A stretch of DNA of 48,011 nucleotides from NCBI GenBank assembly GCA_016182795.1, contig JACPFW010000009.1:1-48011 (forward strand), read 5' to 3'. The notes under the pieces were generated by a model. That model worked only from the letters and a program-made list of their open reading frames with translations, ran no database searches and had not been told where the DNA came from. Of the stretch, positions 11,887 to 19,512 are shown piece after piece. The position numbers and the translations under genes are program-made. The stretch is from Gemmatimonadota bacterium. Lineage in GTDB: Bacteria > Gemmatimonadota > Gemmatimonadetes > Gemmatimonadales > Gemmatimonadaceae. Each line of letters starts with the position of its first letter. The stretch's first letter is position 1.

Positions 11887-11940
11887 TGTCGCAATGCCTG
11901 CGTCGCAGCACTCGACTCTCCCGCTCCACTCCCCCCCATC

Positions 11941-12005
11941 GGAATCGCGATCCTCAATCGCGATCCTCAATCGAAATCCTGAGTCCATGTCCTCAATCGT
12001 TCTCG
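11941..12005 (+). repeat. 13-nt tandem element overlapping a start codon
   Basis: Five units: 11941-11953, 11954-11966, 11967-11979, 11980-11992 and 11993-12005. The fourth is the GTCC variant (TGAGTCCATGTCC), and the ATG of the next gene (11987) is inside it. The fifth unit encodes the first residues of the protein. In the other three copies the start follows the last unit. Confidence 0.8.
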
Positions 12006-12433
12006 GTCTGCATAACCTCGTCCGCTGGGCGGTCTTCCTGCTCGCCCTCGTCGCCCTCCTGCGCGCCCTCAAGGGGATCAACGGTGGCGTGGACTACGCG
12101 TCGAACGCCAAGCGTTCGCTCTCGCTCTACACGATGTCCGTGCACCTGCAGTTCGTGCTCGGGCTCGTCCTGTACGGCGTGAGTCCGCTCACTCGGCACG
12201 CGATGGGCGATATGGGCGCCGCCATGAAGGACCCGGGCATCCGCTTCTTCGTCGTCGAGCATCCGATGCTCATGCTCCTCGGCGTCATCGCCGCGACGGT
12301 CACGGGCATCATCGCCCGCCGCGGCCCCGACGACGCGGTGCGGCACCGGCGCGCGGCCATCGGCATCGCCCTCTCGATGGGGCTGATCCTCGCCGGCATC
12401 CCCTGGCAGCGCCCGCTCCTCCCCAGCTTCTAG
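11987..12433 (+). CDS. Small four-helix integral membrane protein with conserved histidines (cytochrome b-like)
   Basis: The 148-residue protein has four hydrophobic segments (residues about 5-25, 48-66, 85-104 and 120-138). Histidines sit in or near the membrane in GLHNLVRW, SVHLQFVLGLVLYG and FFVVEHPMLMLLG. The same pattern, including a C-terminal IPW motif, is seen in short proteins annotated as cytochrome B in Bacteroidota. Heme binding is possible from the histidines but not shown. The chosen ATG lies inside a 13-nt repeat unit; the next in-frame ATG is much farther in and would lose the first membrane helix. Confidence 0.75.
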   Translation: MSSIVLGLHNLVRWAVFLLALVALLRALKGINGGVDYASNAKRSLSLYTMSVHLQFVLGLVLYGVSPLTRHAMGDMGAAMKDPGIRFFVVEHPMLMLLGVIAATVTGIIARRGPDDAVRHRRAAIGIALSMGLILAGIPWQRPLLPSF

Positions 12434-12443
12434 GGTGGGTGGT

Positions 12444-12473
12444 GTTCCCGAACAAAGGCCGAACCGCTATACT
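12444..12473 (+). promoter_or_regulatory. uvrB promoter with candidate LexA operator
   Basis: TATACT (12468-12473) is a good -10 box; TTCCCG at 12445-12450 is a weak -35 at 17 nt. Between them lies GAAC-N7-GAAC (12450-12453 and 12461-12464), the form of the LexA box known from Alphaproteobacteria. GTTC-CC-GAAC at 12444-12453 is an alternative palindromic reading. The -10 ends 6 nt before the uvrB ATG, so transcription should start at or next to the start codon. Confidence 0.6.
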
Positions 12474-12479
12474 TAGCAG

Positions 12480-14555
12480 ATGTCGTCCATCGCCTTCGAC
12501 CTGCAGGCGCCGTTCGCGCCGGCCGGCGATCAGCCCAAGGCTATTGCCGAGCTGACCGCCGGCTTGTCGCGCGGCGACCGGTTCCAGACGCTGCTGGGCG
12601 TCACGGGATCGGGGAAGACGATGACGATCGCCAACGTCATCAAGAACCACGGCAAGCCGACGCTCGTCCTCTCGCACAACAAGACGCTCGCCGCCCAGCT
12701 CTACGGCGAGCTGAAGTCGTTCTTCCCGAACAACGCCGTCGAGTACTTCATCTCGTACTACGACTATTACCAGCCCGAGGCGTACGTTCCGACGAGCGAC
12801 ACGTACATCGAGAAGGACGCCTCGATCAACGAGGACATCGACCGCCTGCGCCTGCGCGCGACGTCGTCGCTGATGGAGCGCGAGGACGTGATCATCGTCG
12901 CGACGGTCTCCGCGATCTACGGACTCGGCGACCCGGTGCAGTACCGCGAGCAGATGGTGCATCTCAAGGCCGGGGAGAAGATCGCGCGCGACGAGATCCT
13001 TCGCGGACTCGTGAAGATCCAGTACGGCCGCAACGACGTCGCCTTCGAACGCGGCACCTTCCGCGTGCGCGGCGACACGGTGGAGATCTTTCCGGCGTAC
13101 GAGGAGCAGGCCGTCCGCGTCGAGATGTGGGGCGACGAGATCGAGCGCATCTCGAAGATCAACCCGATGACCGGCGAGACGATCACGCCGCTGACGCGCG
13201 CCGCGATCTACCCGGCCAAGCACTTCGTCACCTCGCGGCCGACGCTCGAACGCGCCATCCGGCTCGTGCAGGACGAGCTGCGCGAGCGTCTCGCCGCGCT
13301 CAAGGCGGCGGGGAAGCTGCTTGAGGCGCAGCGCCTCGAATCGCGCACGAACTTTGACGTCGAGATGCTCCTCGAGGTCGGCACCTGCGCCGGCATCGAG
13401 AACTACTCGCGCCACCTGTCGGGGCGCGGGGCGGGCGAGCGCCCGGCCGTGCTGTTCGACTACTTCCCCGAGGACTTCCTCGTCGTCGTCGACGAGTCGC
13501 ATGTCACCCTGCCGCAGATTGGCGGGATGTTCAACGGCGACCGGTCGCGCAAGACGACGCTCGTCGAGTACGGGTTCCGTCTGCCGAGTGCGCTCGACAA
13601 CCGGCCGCTGATGTTCGACGAGTTCCTGACGCTCACCCCGCGCGCGATCTTCGTCTCCGCCACGCCAGCGGACCTTGAACTGCAGCTCTCGCAGGGCGTC
13701 GTTGTTGAGCAGATCATTCGTCCCACGTTCCTCGTCGACCCGACGCTCGAGATCCGTCCGGTGCGCGGGCAGGTGGACGACCTGCTCGGCGAGATCCGCA
13801 TTCGCGAGCGCAAGGGCGAACGCGTGCTCGTCACGACGCTCACCAAGCGGATGGCGGAGGACCTCACCGACTATCTGCAGCAGATGGGGGTGCGGGTGCG
13901 CTACATGCACGCCGACATCGACGCCATCGAGCGGATGGAAATCGTGCGCGGCCTGCGGCTGGGCGAGTTCGACGTGCTCGTCGGCATCAACCTCCTGCGC
14001 GAAGGGCTCGACCTGCCGGAGGTCTCGCTCGTCGCCATCCTCGACGCCGATCAGGAAGGCTTCCTGCGGTCGGACCGGTCGCTGATCCAGACGGTCGGGC
14101 GCGCGGCGCGCCACGCCGAGGGCAAGGCGATTCTGTACGCCGACCGCATCACCGGCTCGATGCAGCGCGCGATCGACGAGACCAACCGCCGCCGCGCCGT
14201 GCAGGAGGCGTACAACACGCAGTACGGCGTGACGCCGAAGGGCGTGACGAAGAGCACCGAGCAGATCCGCGTTCTCACGCGTGTCGCCGACGCGCGCGAA
14301 GAGCGCGAAGGGCGCGAGCGGTCGCGCGAAGGAGCCAAGCAGCAGCGCAAGGTCGCCGAGGCGGCCGCGCATTATGGCGTTGAGGACCTGCCCAAGCTGG
14401 TCGTCCAGCTTGAGGAAGAGATGAAGGAAGCGGCGAAGGCGCTCGACTTCGAGACCGCCGCGCGGCTTCGCGACGAGCTGTTCGAGATCAAGGCGGCGAT
14501 GGGCGAGCGCAGCCACGGGGCGCGCCGCGGCGCCGCGTGGAAGGCGCGGCGGTAG
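12480..14555 (+). CDS. uvrB: Excinuclease ABC subunit B
   Basis: The damage-verifying helicase of nucleotide excision repair, 691 residues. Walker A is at about 39-47 (GVTGSGKTM). The beta-hairpin segment that clamps DNA is intact ([12 protein letters not shown], about 91-102), as are DESHVTLPQ and the C-terminal helicase motifs ([23 protein letters not shown]). A C-terminal UVR motif ([22 protein letters not shown]) binds UvrC. Transcription likely begins at the ATG itself. The stop is directly followed by the tsaE ATG, so tsaE, tsaB and rimI may share this promoter. Confidence 0.97.
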   Translation: MSSIAFDLQAPFAPAGDQPKAIAELTAGLSRGDRFQTLLGVTGSGKTMTIANVIKNHGKPTLVLSHNKTLAAQLYGELKSFFPNNAVEYFISYYDYYQPEAYVPTSDTYIEKDASINEDIDRLRLRATSSLMEREDVIIVATVSAIYGLGDPVQYREQMVHLKAGEKIARDEILRGLVKIQYGRNDVAFERGTFRVRGDTVEIFPAYEEQAVRVEMWGDEIERISKINPMTGETITPLTRAAIYPAKHFVTSRPTLERAIRLVQDELRERLAALKAAGKLLEAQRLESRTNFDVEMLLEVGTCAGIENYSRHLSGRGAGERPAVLFDYFPEDFLVVVDESHVTLPQIGGMFNGDRSRKTTLVEYGFRLPSALDNRPLMFDEFLTLTPRAIFVSATPADLELQLSQGVVVEQIIRPTFLVDPTLEIRPVRGQVDDLLGEIRIRERKGERVLVTTLTKRMAEDLTDYLQQMGVRVRYMHADIDAIERMEIVRGLRLGEFDVLVGINLLREGLDLPEVSLVAILDADQEGFLRSDRSLIQTVGRAARHAEGKAILYADRITGSMQRAIDETNRRRAVQEAYNTQYGVTPKGVTKSTEQIRVLTRVADAREEREGRERSREGAKQQRKVAEAAAHYGVEDLPKLVVQLEEEMKEAAKALDFETAARLRDELFEIKAAMGERSHGARRGAAWKARR

Positions 14556-15008
14556 ATGCCACGCCTCGTTTCATCCGGCGCGCCGCACGGCGAGCGCGTG
14601 CTCTCGCTCGGCGAGCTCGAGCAGTTCGGCCGCGCGCTCGGTCGCGCCGCGCGCGACACGCTCCCGTGCGTCATCACCCTCGCCGGCGATCTGGGCACGG
14701 GCAAAACGACGCTCACCCGTGCCATCGGCGATGGGTTCGGCGTGCACGAGCCGGTGACGAGTCCGACCTTTGCCCTTGTTCACGATTACGAGGGGGCAAA
14801 TGGCCGTCGGCTCTTTCACCTCGACCTCTACCGTCTCAAGGGACCGCAGGACCTGGCCAACATTGGCTGGGAGGCGCTCGCCGAGGAGCCTGCCTTGATT
14901 ATCATCGAGTGGCCCGACCGCGCCGGCGATCTCATTCCGCAGGACGCGCTGGCCATCACGCTTGCGCATATCGAAGGCGACGAGTCGCGACGGAGGGTGT
15001 CATGGTAG
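14556..15008 (+). CDS. tsaE: tRNA t6A modification ATPase TsaE
   Basis: A 150-residue P-loop protein (Walker A GDLGTGKTT from about residue 44) with the family's SPTFALVHDYEG and FHLDLYRL motifs and an EWPDRAGDLIP stretch. TsaE works with TsaB and TsaD to install threonylcarbamoyladenosine at position 37 of ANN-decoding tRNAs. The start directly follows the uvrB stop, and the gene overlaps tsaB by 7 nt. Confidence 0.93.
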   Translation: MPRLVSSGAPHGERVLSLGELEQFGRALGRAARDTLPCVITLAGDLGTGKTTLTRAIGDGFGVHEPVTSPTFALVHDYEGANGRRLFHLDLYRLKGPQDLANIGWEALAEEPALIIIEWPDRAGDLIPQDALAITLAHIEGDESRRRVSW

Positions 15009-15667
15009 TTGCACCCGGGCTCACGCTGGCCGTGGATGCGTCGACGTACGTGGGAAGCGTCGCGGTCCTGCGGAATGGCGCCGTGGTCGCCGAGCGCGAG
15101 GCGCTGATGCGCGGCGAGCACGAGGAGCGGCTGATGCCCGCCGTGCTCGCGACGCTTGCCGAAGCTGGCGCGGTGCCGCGCGACGTACAGCGCGTGATCT
15201 GCGGCGCCGGGCCGGGGAGCTTCACGTCACTGCGCATCGCCGCGGGGATCGCCAAGGGTGTCGCACACGGCGCCGGCGTGCCGCTCTACGCCGTGTCGTC
15301 GCTCTTGCTCATCGCTGCCGGCGCGCGCCCCACGTGCGCGCCCGGACAGTACGTGGCGGCGCTCGACGCGATGCGCGGGGAACGCTACGCACAGGTGGTC
15401 GTGGTGCACGCGGACGGACGCGTGACCGGCGACGGCACCCACGCGCTCGCGACGGTGGACCAGTTGGCCGCCTTCGGACTCCCCGTGATCGGCCCGCTGG
15501 AGAGCGCGCCTCTGCTGCCTCACGCCCGCGGCGTCGCCGCGCTGCTCGGCGACGTACTGGGCGCGGGGCCGGTCGCGCTCGACGCGTGGGAGCCCTCGTA
15601 CGGCCGGCTCGCCGAGGCGCAGGTGCGGTGGGAGGCGGCGCACGGACGGCCGCTGGCCGCCGGGTAG
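15002..15667 (+). CDS. tsaB: tRNA t6A modification protein TsaB
   Basis: A 221-residue ASKHA-fold paralogue of TsaD. The N-terminal LAVDASTYVGSVAVL strand and the PGSFTSLRIA motif (about residues 66-75) identify it. It acts as a scaffold for TsaD and TsaE and is not itself catalytic. The ATG at 15002 lies inside the end of tsaE, and its stop overlaps the GTG of the next gene by one base. This makes a standard tsaE-tsaB-rimI cluster. Confidence 0.92.
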   Translation: MVVAPGLTLAVDASTYVGSVAVLRNGAVVAEREALMRGEHEERLMPAVLATLAEAGAVPRDVQRVICGAGPGSFTSLRIAAGIAKGVAHGAGVPLYAVSSLLLIAAGARPTCAPGQYVAALDAMRGERYAQVVVVHADGRVTGDGTHALATVDQLAAFGLPVIGPLESAPLLPHARGVAALLGDVLGAGPVALDAWEPSYGRLAEAQVRWEAAHGRPLAAG

Positions 15668-16107
15668 TGGCGACCATCCGCGCGGCCACGCCGGCCGACC
15701 TCGCGGCCATCGCCGACCTCGAGCGCGCCTCGTTCAACGACCCGTGGTCGCTGAAGAGCTTTGCCGACTCGCTGGCCCACGGTTTCGTGCGCATGAACGT
15801 GCTGGAGGTGGACGACGCGATCGCCGGCTACTCCGTCGTTTGGGCGTCAGGCGAGGAGTGCGAGCTGGCCAACCTCGCCGTCGACCCGGCGCGTCGCGGC
15901 GGCGGACTCGGCGCCCAACTGCTCGAGCACGCACTGCGGCAGGCGCATGCCGACGGGCTGATGGTCATGTTCCTCGAGGTGCGCGCGTCGAACGCCGTGG
16001 CAAAACAGCTATATGAGCGCCGTGGCTTTCACGAGGTGGGGCGCCGCCCCAGGTACTACAAGAACCCCGAGGAGGATGCGCTGATCCTGCGGCGCGACCT
16101 CGGCTGA
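15667..16107 (+). CDS. rimI: Ribosomal protein S18 alanine N-acetyltransferase (RimI-type GNAT)
   Basis: A 146-residue GNAT acetyltransferase. It has an N-terminal IRAATPADLAAI strand-helix and ERASFNDPWS. The acetyl-CoA loop is in LAVDPARRGGGLGAQLLEHAL (about residues 75-95), followed by the LEVRASNAVAKQLYERRGF helix and a YYKNPEEDALIL end, all typical of RimI. The GTG at 15667 shares a base with the tsaB stop. Position after tsaE-tsaB supports RimI over a generic GNAT; the actual substrate is inferred. Confidence 0.88.
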   Translation: MATIRAATPADLAAIADLERASFNDPWSLKSFADSLAHGFVRMNVLEVDDAIAGYSVVWASGEECELANLAVDPARRGGGLGAQLLEHALRQAHADGLMVMFLEVRASNAVAKQLYERRGFHEVGRRPRYYKNPEEDALILRRDLG

Positions 16108-16148
16108 CGCGGCGCGGCGTGCAATGCCGTGATTGCGGTCGCGGCCGA

Positions 16149-16177
16149 TTGGTGCTGTCCGTCGCGGGGCGTAGATT
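16149..16177 (+). promoter_or_regulatory. Candidate ssb promoter
   Basis: TTGGTG (16149-16154), a 17-nt spacer and TAGATT (16172-16177). The predicted transcript starts near 16184, giving a leader of about 40 nt that includes the strong AAGGAGGAG ribosome site at 16212-16220. Confidence 0.5.
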
Positions 16178-16222
16178 TACCGTCAACGACGACGTACGGA
16201 CTTCATTTCGCAAGGAGGAGTT

Positions 16223-16711
16223 GTGAGCCGCAGCTTGAACAAGGTGACGCTGATTGGGAACCTCGGGGCCGACCCCGAGATCCGCACGACGTCGAACGGG
16301 AGCAAGGTGGCGCAGTTCTCGCTGGCGACCAGCCGGTCGTGGGGCGGGCAGGGCGGCACCGAGAAGCAGGAGAAGACCGAGTGGCACAAGTGCGTCGCCT
16401 GGAACGGCAAGAGCGGCGGCATGGGGCTCGCCGACATCGTCGAGCGCTACTGCAAGAAGGGCGAGAAGCTCTACGTCGAGGGGCGCATCGAGTATCGGCA
16501 GTACCAGGACAAGGAGAACCAGACCAAGTACGTCACCGAGATCAACGTCCGCGAGATCATGCTGCTCGGCGGCAAGGGCGGCGATTTTGACGGCGGCTCG
16601 GCGCCGCGCGGCCGCGCGGCCGCGCCGGCCAAGGGTGCTGCCTCGGCGCCATCTGGCGACTTCGAGGAGTTCCCCGGCGGACTTGAGGCGGACGACGATC
16701 TGCCGTTCTGA
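16223..16711 (+). CDS. ssb: Single-stranded DNA-binding protein
   Basis: A 162-residue SSB: OB fold at residues 1-110 (NKVTLIGNLGADPE; WHKCVAWNGK; YVEGRIEYRQYQDKENQ), a short Gly/Ala-rich linker, and the acidic protein-interaction tip ending DDDLPF. It coats single-stranded DNA and recruits repair and replication enzymes. AAGGAGGAG just before the GTG at 16223 is the strongest Shine-Dalgarno in the window, in contrast with genes preceded by repeat elements. Confidence 0.96.
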   Translation: MSRSLNKVTLIGNLGADPEIRTTSNGSKVAQFSLATSRSWGGQGGTEKQEKTEWHKCVAWNGKSGGMGLADIVERYCKKGEKLYVEGRIEYRQYQDKENQTKYVTEINVREIMLLGGKGGDFDGGSAPRGRAAAPAKGAASAPSGDFEEFPGGLEADDDLPF

Positions 16712-17152
16712 GGCATCGAGCCCCCTCGCGCGCCACGGTGCTGCACCATTCTGGCTGTCGGCTGCTCCGGCTCGAAGGACTCGAGCACCGCGCCGGCCAA
16801 CGTCGTCACCACGACGGTCACGATCGGCGCCACCACCGCCACCGACAGCTATCGTCCGAGCGGCCTGCCGGCCACCTGGTCGGGGTTCTGCCCGATGGTC
16901 ACGCCGAGCACCGTGACGCTGACCGCCGGCAACGCCTACCAGATCGTCAACCAGTCAGGGCGGTCGCTCGACCTCATCATCCTGCCTGGTCGCGCCGCCT
17001 TGGAGACCATCGCCGCCAGTGCCACGGGGGTGAAGCACGTCGAGTACGGCGCCGTCAGCCAGGCGTCCTTCACGTTTACGGTGACCGCCTCGGGCTGCAC
17101 CGACACCCAGTCAGGGCAGGGCCTGTTCAACGTCACCGTGAACAGCAAGTAG
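16712..17152 (+). pseudogene. Lipoprotein-like ORF lacking a canonical start, in frame with ssb
   Basis: The frame that is open from the ssb stop (TGA 16709-16711) to TAG at 17150-17152 reads a short hydrophobic stretch, a lipobox-like LAVGC, a Ser/Thr-rich linker and about 85 residues of beta-rich sequence (VTPSTVTLTAGNAYQIVNQSG). The two Cys residues FCP and SGCTD could form a disulfide. No ATG, GTG or TTG exists before the lipobox, and the hydrophobic part is too short for a full signal peptide. The 5' end has probably been lost, or an unusual start is used. The first ATG is at 16895, which would give an 85-residue protein without a signal. The fold may be cupredoxin- or Ig-like; I cannot assign it. 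Confidence 0.45.
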
Positions 17153-17171
17153 AGCCGCCCCGCGGCCGCGG

Positions 17172-17207
17172 CCTACCTTCTACCATCCACCATCTACCAT
17201 CTGCCCC
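17172..17207 (+). repeat. 7-nt tandem element (CCATCTA/CCATCTG variant)
   Basis: About five heptads of CCATCCA/CCATCTA form lie in the spacer between the lipoprotein-like ORF and the LysM gene. Unlike the copies at 204 and 45786 it does not abut a start codon. TACCATCTG near its end is the exact reverse complement of CAGATGGTA about 40 nt downstream, so a small stem is possible. Confidence 0.6.
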
Positions 17208-17287
17208 TAAGCAACCTCCGGGGCCCTGAGTCGTCATCTATCAGATGGTATCCGTCTCCGCCTTGAGGGCGGGGGCGGGTTCTGCCA

Positions 17288-17296
17288 TGCTATACT
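17288..17296 (+). promoter_or_regulatory. Candidate extended -10 promoter of the LysM gene
   Basis: TGC-TATACT (17288-17296) is an extended -10 box 28 nt before the ATG at 17325. A TTGAGG upstream is 22 nt away, too far for a normal -35, so the extended -10 probably carries the recognition. Confidence 0.45.
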
Positions 17297-17324
17297 CCGA
17301 CATCACCGTCGACCGGACCCATCC

Positions 17325-18440
17325 ATGGCCCGCATTCGCGTCTCGCTGATCGCACCCGCCGTCCTCGGCGCCGCCCTCGCCCTGTCCGCTCCGCTGGCCG
17401 CGCAGCAGCCGGTCAAGACGGGCGCACAGCCGGCCGCCAATGCCGCGCTGCCGGCCACCCATACCGTGGCGCGCGGCGAGACGCTCTGGAGCCTCGCCAA
17501 GCAGTACCTCGGCGATGCCTACCTCTGGCCCGAGATCTACCGGCTGAACACCGCCATCATTGAGGATCCGCATTGGATCTATCCCGGTGAGGTGCTCAAG
17601 CTCCCGGCCGGCAGTGCGGCGCCGGAGCCCGCGGAGGCAGCACCGGCCAGGGCATCCGATCCGAACGGAAAGACGGTCTTTGCGCCGCGGCAGCGCAGCG
17701 GTCAGCGTGGCGAACGCCAGTCGCTGAACTTGTTGAAGTCGAGGCAGGCCGTGCGGCCGGGCGAGTACCTCGCGGCGCCGTATGTCTGGGCGCTCGGCGG
17801 ACCCGGTGGCAACGGCAAGGTGCTCAAGACCGCGGAATCGCAAATCGTCGCCCTGTCGACCGAGCCGCGAAGCCTGCAGTCGTTCGAGCCGATCTTCGTT
17901 CGTCTGCCCGCCGGCGCACGGCGCGCTAACGGCGAGCGCTTCATGACCTTCAAGCTCGGTCCGGTAGTTGAAGGGCAGGGGCAGATCGTCCTCGTCACCG
18001 GCATCATCGAGTTGAACGAGGATTCCGGCGCGGGCGACGCGCGCGCCGTGATTGTCGAGCGCTATCTCCCCGTCGACGAAGGGCAGGGCGTCGTCCCCAT
18101 CGACTCGCTGGCGACGCGTCTCGATGCCCATCCGGCACCGCTGGCGTCTGGCGCGGAGGGGCGGGTGATCTGGCTGGAGAGCAATCCGGTGATCGCGCAG
18201 ATCGGTTCGTACCTCGCCATCGGTTTGGGCTCGCGTGACGGCCTTGCCACCGGTGACCAGGTCACGCTTCTCGCCCCCAAGGGGACCGGCGAAGCCGGCG
18301 AGCGACTGGCGCCTGAATCGGCGGGCGTTGCCCAGATCCTGCGGGTGACACCGTACGGCGCCTCGGCCATCCTGCTCTGGCGGTCGCAGGCCAACATCGC
18401 GGTCGGCTCGCCGGCGCGTCTGTCGGCGAAGATGCCCTGA
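17325..18440 (+). CDS. Secreted LysM-domain protein
   Basis: The 371-residue protein has a Sec signal peptide (cleavage near LAAQ, residue about 26). A single LysM motif at residues about 45-90 follows (HTVARGETLWSLAKQYLGD...PHWIYPGEVLKLP). LysM domains bind peptidoglycan glycan strands. The WPEIYRLNT/DPHWIYPG form is the one common in proteins of outer-membrane bacteria. The remaining 270 residues are beta-rich with no catalytic motif I recognise. It probably tethers to the cell wall in the periplasm. Confidence 0.8.
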   Translation: MARIRVSLIAPAVLGAALALSAPLAAQQPVKTGAQPAANAALPATHTVARGETLWSLAKQYLGDAYLWPEIYRLNTAIIEDPHWIYPGEVLKLPAGSAAPEPAEAAPARASDPNGKTVFAPRQRSGQRGERQSLNLLKSRQAVRPGEYLAAPYVWALGGPGGNGKVLKTAESQIVALSTEPRSLQSFEPIFVRLPAGARRANGERFMTFKLGPVVEGQGQIVLVTGIIELNEDSGAGDARAVIVERYLPVDEGQGVVPIDSLATRLDAHPAPLASGAEGRVIWLESNPVIAQIGSYLAIGLGSRDGLATGDQVTLLAPKGTGEAGERLAPESAGVAQILRVTPYGASAILLWRSQANIAVGSPARLSAKMP

Positions 18441-18474
18441 GCGCGGCCGCGCCGCGCTCCGCTCGTTAGCTTTT
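18439..18474 (+). terminator. Hairpin at the stop of the LysM gene
   Basis: GAGCGCGGC (18439-18447) and GCCGCGCTC (18451-18459) are a perfect 9-bp stem with a 3-nt loop. The left arm overlaps the TGA of the LysM gene. A T-rich stretch (TTAGCTTTT) begins 6 nt after the stem. The next start codon is at 18479, so it may act as a terminator or attenuator for the epimerase gene. Confidence 0.5.
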
Positions 18475-18478
18475 ACGC

Positions 18479-19429
18479 ATGTCTCCACGCGCACTCGTCA
18501 CTGGCGGCGCGGGGTTCATCGGCTCGCACATTGCCGACGCCCTGCTCGACCGCGGCTTCACGGTTGTCGTCCTCGATGATCTCTCCACCGGCCGACGCGA
18601 GAACGTGCCGTCCGGCTGTGAGTTCGCGCAGCTCGATGTGCGCAGCGCAGACGCCGCGCGCCTCGTGCGCGAGGGCGCCTTTGACGTCGTGCTCCACGAG
18701 GCGGCGCAGATTGACGTCCGCAAGAGCGTCAATGATCCGGTAGCCGATGCGTCGATCAACATTCTGGGCGCGCTCAACCTGCTTGAGGCCGTGCGCGCCG
18801 CGGCCAAGCGCCCGCGGTTCATCTTCGCCTCGACCGGCGGCGCTATCTATGGCGACTTTGTGACGCCGCCGAACGTCGAAGAGTACGCCAAGGACCCCGA
18901 TTCGCCCTACGGCATCGCCAAGTGCGCCGTGGAGCACTACCTCGCCTACTACGGACGGATCCACGGCGTCGAAGGCGGCGTGCTGCGGTACGCCAACGTG
19001 TACGGGCCGCGCCAGGATCCGCACGGCGAGGCCGGTGTGGTGGCGATCTTCTGCAACCGCCTGCTCGATGGTCGAGCGCTCACCATCTTCGGCGATGGCA
19101 AGCAGACCCGAGACTATGTGCATGTGAAGGACGTGGCGGCCGCCAACGTGGCGATCGCCACGGCGCCGCTCCCCGCCGTCGGCCGTCTCGACGCGCGGGC
19201 GATGAATGTCGGCACCGGCGTCGAGACCGATGTCATCACGCTCGCCGAAACGCTGCGCCGAGTCAGCGGCCGCGACGCGGCGATCGAGTTTGCCCCCGCA
19301 CGCCCCGGGGAACAGCTGCGCAGCGCCGTCAGTATCGGAAAGGCGCGGCAACTGCTCAACTGGACGCCGCAACGCACGCTGGAAGCCGGACTGAAGGAAA
19401 CCTTCGACTACTTCGCCGCAAAGCGGTGA
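18479..19429 (+). CDS. NAD-dependent sugar-nucleotide epimerase (GalE-like extended SDR)
   Basis: A 316-residue extended SDR with TGGAGFIGSH (residues 8-17), the STGGAIYG active-site strand, YGIAK (Tyr about 143 and Lys 147) and NVYGPRQDPHGEAGVVAIF. These are features of UDP-glucose 4-epimerase-type proteins. The exact substrate cannot be read from sequence. It is a single gene between the LysM protein and the tol cluster. TAGCTT, 6 nt before the ATG, could be a -10 giving a leaderless transcript, but the match is poor. Confidence 0.85.
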   Translation: MSPRALVTGGAGFIGSHIADALLDRGFTVVVLDDLSTGRRENVPSGCEFAQLDVRSADAARLVREGAFDVVLHEAAQIDVRKSVNDPVADASINILGALNLLEAVRAAAKRPRFIFASTGGAIYGDFVTPPNVEEYAKDPDSPYGIAKCAVEHYLAYYGRIHGVEGGVLRYANVYGPRQDPHGEAGVVAIFCNRLLDGRALTIFGDGKQTRDYVHVKDVAAANVAIATAPLPAVGRLDARAMNVGTGVETDVITLAETLRRVSGRDAAIEFAPARPGEQLRSAVSIGKARQLLNWTPQRTLEAGLKETFDYFAAKR

Positions 19430-19447
19430 TTGCGCAGCGCCCGATCG

Positions 19448-19512
19448 TCAATCGGTATCCATAATCGGCATCCTAAATCGCAATCCTGAGTCCATATCCT
19501 CAATCGTCTGTT
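19448..19512 (+). repeat. 13-nt tandem element, five units ending exactly at the tolQ ATG
   Basis: Units at 19448-19460, 19461-19473, 19474-19486, 19487-19499 and 19500-19512. The third (TAAATCGCAATCC) is identical to a unit at 9614 and one at 32299. The fourth is the GTCC variant (TGAGTCCATATCC). The fifth begins TCAATC, as at 11993 and 32325. The ATG starts at the next base, without a Shine-Dalgarno. Confidence 0.85.

Noticed and set aside
8744..11929. Very long open frame on the - strand (1061 codons) across radC and rel
   Set aside because: It lies opposite two certain genes, has an Arg/His/Leu-rich composition typical of antisense frames in GC-rich DNA, and shows no domain. Similar long shadow frames at 68-1306, 5112-6824 and 12309-14516 were dropped for the same reason.
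16895..17152. Independent 85-residue gene starting at ATG 16895
   Set aside because: The frame has sensible lipobox and linker sequence upstream of this ATG, so it more likely is an internal methionine of a larger, 5'-damaged gene.
17263..17296. TTGAGG to TATACT as a standard -35/-10 pair before the LysM gene
   Set aside because: The spacing of 22 nt is too long; an extended -10 was proposed instead.
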